Shown: piece by piece, positions 61,983-64,000 of the stretch | Layout: each line of letters begins with the position of its first letter | How positions within the stretch are numbered: position 1 is the stretch's first letter | Assembly: GCF_006539125.1 (NCBI RefSeq) | Contig: NZ_BJMK01000002.1 | Coordinates: 124,001 to 188,000 of the forward strand | Direction of reading: 5' to 3' | DNA: 64,000 bases | Origin: Gluconobacter sphaericus NBRC 12467 | GTDB taxonomy: Bacteria > Pseudomonadota > Alphaproteobacteria > Acetobacterales > Acetobacteraceae | Position numbers and translations under genes: made by a program | The notes under the pieces: generated by a model | The model's database searches: none | What the model was told of the DNA's origin: nothing | The model's input: the letters and a program-made list of their open reading frames with translations, nothing else

Positions 61983-63157
61983 GCGATGTCTCTTGTCAGA
62001 GCGATGACGGCCTGCCCCAGACGGTCGATTTCCGAATCGTTTAGCCGGGCGTGGAGCGCCAGCCGTAGTCGCGCGGTTCCGGCTGGAACGGTCGGTGGGC
62101 GGATCGCTACCGTCAGGAACCCGGCCTCCTCAAGTCCGGCTGCGACCTGCATTGCGCGTTCGGACTCTCCGATCAGGACAGGAACAATCTGTGTCGTGGA
62201 GTCGGCTGTGGACAGTCCAGCCCCGTGCAGCATGGTCCGAAGCCGTTCTGCCTGTCCAAGCAACTGGGCGCGTTCCACATTCAGGCCCGGTACGACATCC
62301 AGTGCTGCGTCAATTGCGCCCAGAACCGCAGGGGGTAGGGCCGTGCTGTAAATAAAGCCCGACGCATGATTCACCAGATAGTCGCAGAGCGGTTTCGAGC
62401 CCGTGATATATGCGCCCATGCCGCCCAGCGCCTTGCTGCACGTTCCCATCGTCAGATCGGCCATTCCGCAGGACAATCCGCGACCCTTTGGCCCTAGAAC
62501 GCCGGTCGCATGGGCTTCGTCCACATAAAGGAATGCCCCGGCCCGGTCCGCCAGTGCGCGCAGGGCCGGAATATCGGCGCGGTCTCCGTCCATGGAGAAT
62601 ACGCTCTCCGTCACGATCATCCGCAATCCGGGTTTTTCGGCCTCGCGGGCCAGCAAGGTTTCTAGATGGGATAGGTCGTTATGCCGGAAGCGAATCTGTC
62701 GCACGCCGGCCGCTGCGCAGCCATGATGCAGGCTGGCATGGTTCAACCGGTCCGAAAACACCAGCATCGGCGCGCCTGTTCGGGCCACGGATAGCGCACA
62801 GAGTGCAGGCATGACGGAGGCGTTGGCCTGCCAGCCCGAGGCGAACAGGATCGCATCTTCGCAGCCCTTGAAGGTGGCCATTTTCGTCTCGACCCGCCGG
62901 TGCAGGTCCAGCGTTCCGCTGACCAGCCGAGAGGCGCGCGCGCCTGTCCCGAAGCGCAGCGCCCAGTCGGCAGCGCGTTCGCGCAGCAGCAGATGATCCG
63001 CCAGCCCGAGATAGTCGTTGGACGACACATCCAGCATCTGTCGCCCGTCACGGACGATCATGCCGTCCTGCCGGAGCACTGGACGCAGGGTCCGGCGCGT
63101 TCCGGCGACTTCGCGTTCAGTCAGGGTGGCTGTGAAATGGTTGTCGAACAGGCTCAT
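61979..63157 (-). CDS. bioF: 8-amino-7-oxononanoate synthase
   Basis: A 392-residue PLP enzyme condensing pimeloyl-ACP and alanine. Motifs: MLDVSSNDYLGLADH near residue 42, ASRLVSGTLDLHRRVE near 75, VTESVFSMDGDRADIPAL near 160 (with DEAHATGVLGPKGRG near 195) and the PLP Lys in MGTCSKALGGMGAYI near 235. Length is typical. It overlaps bioA and the hydrolase gene by 4 bp each. Confidence 0.95.
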   Translation of the reverse strand: MSLFDNHFTATLTEREVAGTRRTLRPVLRQDGMIVRDGRQMLDVSSNDYLGLADHLLLRERAADWALRFGTGARASRLVSGTLDLHRRVETKMATFKGCEDAILFASGWQANASVMPALCALSVARTGAPMLVFSDRLNHASLHHGCAAAGVRQIRFRHNDLSHLETLLAREAEKPGLRMIVTESVFSMDGDRADIPALRALADRAGAFLYVDEAHATGVLGPKGRGLSCGMADLTMGTCSKALGGMGAYITGSKPLCDYLVNHASGFIYSTALPPAVLGAIDAALDVVPGLNVERAQLLGQAERLRTMLHGAGLSTADSTTQIVPVLIGESERAMQVAAGLEEAGFLTVAIRPPTVPAGTARLRLALHARLNDSEIDRLGQAVIALTRDIA

Positions 63158-64000
63158 GCGGCCTCCCGCAACACGTCCACGATGGCTGTCGTCAGGCGCG
63201 TGAGTTCTTCGGGCTTGATCGTGAAGGCGGGCGTCAGATAGACGATGTTGCGGAAAGGCCGGATCCAGACACCGCGCTCCACAAAGGCGCGGCGCAGGGC
63301 ATCCGGATTGTCCAGCGTCTCAAGCTCCACCACGCCGATTGCACCAAGGACGCGTACATCCCTGACGCCGGGCAGCGTGCGGCATGGCTCCAACTCCCGC
63401 GACAGCTGGGCCGCGATGGCCGCGACCTGCTCCAGTCGCGGCTCGGTCTCGAACAGGTCGAGCGACGCATTGGCAACTGCGCAGGCCAGTGGATTGGCCA
63501 TGAATGTTGGCCCGTGCATCAGGGCGTGTCCCGCGTTGTCGGACAGGAACGCTTCGAAGACACCCTGTCGCGCCACTGTGGCCGCCAGCGCCATGGTTCC
63601 GCCTGTCAGGGCTTTCGAGAGCGCCACGATATCCGGCACGACCCCTGCCTGTTCGCAGGCGAACATCGTCCCGGTGCGTCCAAAACCGGTGAAGATCTCA
63701 TCCAGGATCAGCAAAGTCCCGTGCCGATCGCACAGTTTGCGCAGACGGCGCAGGACCTCGGGGTCATGAAACAGCATGCCGCCCGCCCCCTGAACGAGAG
63801 GCTCTGTGACTATTGCTGCGATGCTGTCGCCACGTTCTGCCAGCAGCGCTTCAAGCTGCGCCAGACTGGCCGCGTCTACGGGCAGATCGGCCAGAACCTG
63901 TTCGGGCAGAACGCCGGCGAACAGGCTGTGCATGCCTTCCTCGGGGTCGCAGATGGACATCATACCCAGCGTGTCCCCGTGATACCCGCCGCGGAAAGAC
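63154..64000 (-). CDS. bioA: Adenosylmethionine-8-amino-7-oxononanoate aminotransferase, 3' part
   Basis: The C-terminal ~281 residues of a class III aminotransferase; the start lies beyond the window. The frame is open to base 63999, reading FRGGYHGDTLGMMSICDPEE. Other motifs: PLVQGAGGMLFHDPEVLRRL, ILDEIFTGFGRTGTMFACEQ and the PLP Lys in DIVALSKALTGGTMAL. BioA moves an amino group from S-adenosylmethionine to KAPA, giving DAPA. It is coupled to bioF by a 4-bp overlap and appears to head the visible part of the operon. Confidence 0.95.
   Translation of the reverse strand, partial: SFRGGYHGDTLGMMSICDPEEGMHSLFAGVLPEQVLADLPVDAASLAQLEALLAERGDSIAAIVTEPLVQGAGGMLFHDPEVLRRLRKLCDRHGTLLILDEIFTGFGRTGTMFACEQAGVVPDIVALSKALTGGTMALAATVARQGVFEAFLSDNAGHALMHGPTFMANPLACAVANASLDLFETEPRLEQVAAIAAQLSRELEPCRTLPGVRDVRVLGAIGVVELETLDNPDALRRAFVERGVWIRPFRNIVYLTPAFTIKPEELTRLTTAIVDVLREAA

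Overview
The window reads as a chromosomal segment of an acetic acid bacterium, most likely Gluconobacter or a close relative in the Acetobacteraceae. This is inferred from gene content and composition. The DNA is GC-rich. It has alphaproteobacterial regulators (MucR, a Fur protein without the usual CxxC, an XRE protein), an OprB sugar porin, an exported aldose 1-epimerase, ornithine-lipid and OpgGH glucan genes, and decayed insertion sequences whose IS5-type transposase resembles those of acetic acid bacteria. No 16S rRNA gene is present, so the species cannot be fixed.

Layout. 1-4.3 kb: an EmrA/EmrB/NodT tripartite efflux locus with a convergent TetR repressor and a likely operator. 4.3-7.7 kb: class II aldolase and an OmpR/EnvZ-type two-component pair. 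7.8-14.6 kb: a housekeeping run (NifU-like, nitroreductase, tsaB, rimI, mucR, fur, olsB, lnt, XRE) interrupted by an AT-rich TusA-like gene on the opposite strand. 14.6-19.3 kb: phosphatase, lipoprotein, soluble globin-coupled chemotaxis transducer, Trm112-like protein, Lon-N-domain protein and CnoX/YbbN. 19.4-19.8 kb: two identical tRNA-Gly genes in a 103-bp duplication that also carries the promoter -10. 19.9-32.3 kb: FAD protein, OprB, pyrophosphatase, DUF2501 protein, a FUSC exporter, tRNA-Ile2, EttA, an acetyltransferase, a GT39-like membrane protein and mlaC/mlaA. 32.6-46.7 kb: exported mutarotase, cysE-ubiH, MscS, glnK-amtB, an IS5 remnant, a two-domain retropepsin-like protease, xerC, priA, a TPR protein and rpmJ. 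46.8-50 kb: an aaeB-aaeX-aaeA-like exporter operon. 50-53 kb: an accessory patch with a frameshifted Hint-domain protein and a decayed IS630 element. 53-59.8 kb: oligopeptidase B, a second DUF2501 protein and opgG-opgH. 59.9-64 kb: a compact biotin operon, bioA-bioF-(BioH-like)-bioC-bioD, cut off inside bioA at the window edge.

How it works together. Much of the window serves the cell envelope: efflux, lipid asymmetry (mlaA/mlaC), lipoprotein acylation (lnt), ornithine lipid (olsB), periplasmic glucans (opgGH), porin and osmotic channel. That fits an organism that oxidises sugars in the periplasm and lives with acid and solutes. Regulation visible in sequence includes a TetR-type palindrome, translationally coupled fur-olsB, and stop/start-fused glnK-amtB. 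The points I think most deserve follow-up are the 5-bp tandem duplication that breaks the Hint-domain gene, the short non-canonical BioH-like esterase in the bio operon, the nested inverted repeats between the bio and opg operons, the opposite-strand TusA-like gene, and the duplicated tRNA-Gly cassette. I found no CRISPR array, prophage, or convincing new defence system.
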